From Chitinophaga nivalis (GTDB lineage Bacteria > Bacteroidota > Bacteroidia > Chitinophagales > Chitinophagaceae), in contig NZ_JAPDNR010000001.1 in NCBI RefSeq assembly GCF_025989125.1, positions 1,966,301-2,030,300 on the forward strand: DNA of 64,000 nt, read 5' to 3'. The notes under the pieces were generated by a model. The model was not told where the DNA came from and did no database searches. It worked only from the letters and a program-made list of their open reading frames with translations. This document shows, piece after piece, positions 62,304-64,000 of this stretch. Positions within the stretch are counted from its first letter, which is position 1; each line of letters starts with the position of its first letter. The translations under genes and the position numbers were made by a program.

Positions 62304-62960
62304 ATGTATGAAGATCACAATCATATTTCCCATAAAACAGTAAAGCCCCTCACCATTGCCATCGGGAAAGGGAGGGGGTTTTACGAATCCCTGGACTATA
62401 TTCATACGGATGAAACACCCGGTTATCAAAGCTTTTTAAAAGGAGAGGTGCCGGTTTATCAGGATGAGTCCGGACAATTAACGTTGATGGCTGTACGTAG
62501 CCGGGATATGCCCTGGTTATTGCAGCAAGGACATATTGATGTAGCGATTGGCAGTTCCGTATGGTTTAGTGAATACCAGGCGGATGCCCTCAGCTGTGCC
62601 TGGAAGCTGCCCTTGCAGGAATGCAGGTTATCCCTAATTGCCTCACCGGATATGCATCTCCCGGACATAAAAAACATCTGCACAAAATTTGAAAATATCA
62701 CCCGCCGGTATATCACTGCTTTGCCACTTACAGCTGAGATACTCCTCATGGAAGGTTCGCATGAAGCGGCACTCTTTCTGAAAATAACCGATGCTATTGT
62801 AGATGTGATTGAAACCGGCCGCACTATCCGCCGGATGGGATTCCGCGAGCTGGATACCATTGCGTGGCTGAGTCATGAAATGTGGTTACGTACGCATGAT
62901 ACCGTTACCCGTGAACGGTTAGCCTACTACCTGAAAAAAACGGCTCCTATAAATGGCTAA
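62304..62960 (+). CDS. HisG-like ATP phosphoribosyltransferase, short form
   Basis: A 218-residue protein with the HisG fold. It has TIAIGKGRGFYESL near residues 17-30, a lobe with RSRDMPWLLQQGHIDVAIGS at 65-84 (the PWxxxxGxxDxxIxG pattern), TKFENITRRYI at 127-137, and the PRPP signature ITDAIVDVIETGRTIRRMGF at 161-180. HisG joins ATP and PRPP in the first step of histidine synthesis. No histidine gene is nearby, and no HisZ partner, which short-form HisG enzymes need, is in the window. In pentostatin/coformycin clusters a HisG homologue makes phosphoribosyl-ATP for the nucleoside. Last gene of the operon. Confidence 0.78.
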   Translation: MYEDHNHISHKTVKPLTIAIGKGRGFYESLDYIHTDETPGYQSFLKGEVPVYQDESGQLTLMAVRSRDMPWLLQQGHIDVAIGSSVWFSEYQADALSCAWKLPLQECRLSLIASPDMHLPDIKNICTKFENITRRYITALPLTAEILLMEGSHEAALFLKITDAIVDVIETGRTIRRMGFRELDTIAWLSHEMWLRTHDTVTRERLAYYLKKTAPING

Positions 62961-63146
62961 TACGGCCCCGGATAAGGATGATATAGGCTTATCACTTGGG
63001 TGAGTGATTGCTTTCACTGTGTGTCATCAGCAGCACGATGCCTTATTTTTATGCTGTAAAACCCGTTTCTCCATTACCTATCCCTATTTCTCCCCCGGAA
63101 TTTTACTTCTGAGATAGGTATATGAGTCACCAAAATCTGCAAACAA

Positions 63147-64000
63147 ATGAAAAAAATTGCCCACCTTTTATTTATTGGAGCGCTGTGCCTGTCTGCCTGC
63201 TCCAAACAGGATAAGTCCAATACAGATCAACCTTCGCCGGATAGTAATCAGGAAGCCCCTGCGGGGAAAGTACGCCGCTGTGCTACCGGTGAAGTACTGA
63301 AACAACAACTGTTGGATGATCCTACGCTGGCACAGCGTATGCAAAACATTGAAAAACTAACGGAAGAGGTTACACGTAACAGAGCACTCTTCCGTTTACT
63401 GCCGGATGGAAGTATTGAAATTCCGGTAGTTGTAAATATTTTATACCGCACCACAGCCCAAAATGTAGCGCTTAGTCAGGTAGAGTCCCAGATTACTGCG
63501 CTGAATCAGGATTTCAACGGACTGAATTCCCAATATAATACATTGCCACCTATTTTTGATGCCGTTAAAGCAGCTGTAGGCGTGCATTTCAGGTTAAAGA
63601 ATGTTGTACGTAAGTCTACAACAGTAACCACCTGGGGTACCAACGACGCCATGAAAAAAAGCAGCCAGGGCGGTATCAATCCTACTACGCCGGATTCTGT
63701 ATTGAATATCTGGGTAGTTGGTGGTATCAGCGGCGGTGTAATTGGCTATGCGCAATTCCCTGGTGGTAGCCCTGCTACAGATGGTGTTGTAATAGCCTAT
63801 GATTGCTTTGGTACCAACGGTACAGCAGCTGCTCCTTTTGCCCTGGGCAGAACCGCTACACACGAAGTGGGTCACTGGCTTAATTTACGCCATATATGGG
63901 GTGATGCCAATTGCGGCGATGACCTGGTAGGAGATACCCCCCGGCATAATACCGCCAACTACGGCTGCCCGGCTTATCCGCATCGGAGTACCTGCACCGG
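63147..64000 (+). CDS. M43-type secreted metalloprotease lipoprotein, 5' part
   Basis: The frame is open to the end of the window (284 codons seen). The lipoprotein signal is MKKIAHLLFIGALCLSAC with Cys18, then a Ser/Asp/Gln-rich linker. The zinc motif HEVGHWLNLRHIWGD at 239-253 (HExxHxxxxxH plus the downstream Asp/Gly) and the cysteine-bearing loop NCGDDLVGDTP are typical of pappalysin/cytophagalysin M43 peptidases of Bacteroidota. It would cleave proteins outside the cell. The rest of the domain and any sorting or Ig-like domains lie beyond base 64000. It has no visible link to the nucleotide operon; a 186-base gap intervenes. Confidence 0.88.
   Translation, partial: MKKIAHLLFIGALCLSACSKQDKSNTDQPSPDSNQEAPAGKVRRCATGEVLKQQLLDDPTLAQRMQNIEKLTEEVTRNRALFRLLPDGSIEIPVVVNILYRTTAQNVALSQVESQITALNQDFNGLNSQYNTLPPIFDAVKAAVGVHFRLKNVVRKSTTVTTWGTNDAMKKSSQGGINPTTPDSVLNIWVVGGISGGVIGYAQFPGGSPATDGVVIAYDCFGTNGTAAAPFALGRTATHEVGHWLNLRHIWGDANCGDDLVGDTPRHNTANYGCPAYPHRSTCT

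Noticed and set aside
60387..62960. Ordinary purine and histidine biosynthesis genes
   Set aside because: The PurC-like protein has an extra domain and the HisG-like protein has no his neighbours; pairing with a kinase- and a nucleotidyltransferase-like gene does not fit either housekeeping pathway. Not fully excluded without the rest of the genome.
1..64000. CRISPR array, tRNA, rRNA, IS element, prophage or integration site
   Set aside because: I looked for regularly spaced repeats, tRNA cloverleaf ends, transposase motifs and terminal inverted repeats around gene cassettes and found none; short or divergent ones could be missed by eye.

Overview
The window looks like a chromosomal segment of a Bacteroidota member, most likely a Chitinophaga-type soil bacterium. 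I infer this from three SusC/SusD outer-membrane nutrient-uptake pairs, a FecI/FecR-type sigma/anti-sigma pair next to an STN-domain SusC, promoters that fit the Bacteroidota form TTTG-N19..23-TAnnTTTG, and long enzymes of uronate catabolism. No tRNA, rRNA, CRISPR array, transposase or phage gene was recognised. All assignments come from reading motifs by eye; no database search was run.

Layout. (1) 1-3.7 kb: the end of an RsmB-type rRNA methyltransferase gene, then a two-gene cassette of P-loop ATPases preceded by a striking repeat/hairpin, facing mnmA across a perfect bidirectional terminator. (2) 5.0-28.6 kb: a large polyuronide utilisation region. It holds uxaB-uxaC-kdgK-kdgA-exuT, convergent uxaA, a LacI regulator, susC-susD, a heparinase II/III-type lyase, a DUF2264 protein, kduI, a GH105-DUF4861 fusion, kduD, a second LacI regulator and a GH88 enzyme. 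Polysaccharide fragments would enter through SusCD and be cut by the lyase and the unsaturated uronyl hydrolases. Unsaturated uronate would pass through KduI/KduD, and saturated hexuronates through UxaC/UxaB/UxaA, to 2-keto-3-deoxygluconate, then through KdgK and KdgA to pyruvate and glyceraldehyde 3-phosphate. Four copies of one palindrome (core TGCAAACGTTTGCA) at 9.5, 14.0, 14.2 and 21.0 kb tie the region to LacI control.

(3) 28.7-33.8 kb: a GNAT acetyltransferase next to a 1310-residue Pls/PosA-type single-module peptide synthetase, and a small SRPBCC protein. (4) 34.0-38.6 kb: an enzyme-free SusC/SusD pair. (5) 38.8-43.1 kb: an AraC/O6-alkylguanine methyltransferase fusion, a small multihaem-type cytochrome, an RhlE helicase with a terminator hairpin in its leader, and a DUF2252 protein. 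(6) 43.6-51.1 kb: ECF sigma, FecR anti-sigma, STN-SusC and SusD, a cell-surface-signalling uptake operon. (7) 51.1-57.8 kb: a cysteine-rich SufR-like regulator divergent from an RND tripartite efflux operon, then a methyltransferase.

(8) 58.9-63.0 kb: the most unusual region. It is a tight five-gene run encoding a nucleotidyltransferase-like protein, a SAICAR-synthetase (PurC)-like protein with an extra N-terminal domain, a tandem AbrB-like protein, a thymidylate-kinase-like P-loop protein and a short HisG-like ATP phosphoribosyltransferase. The PurC-like plus HisG-like pairing is the signature of pentostatin/coformycin-type nucleoside biosynthesis in actinomycetes. This is the best candidate for an undescribed system here. 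The window ends inside a secreted M43-type metalloprotease lipoprotein gene.
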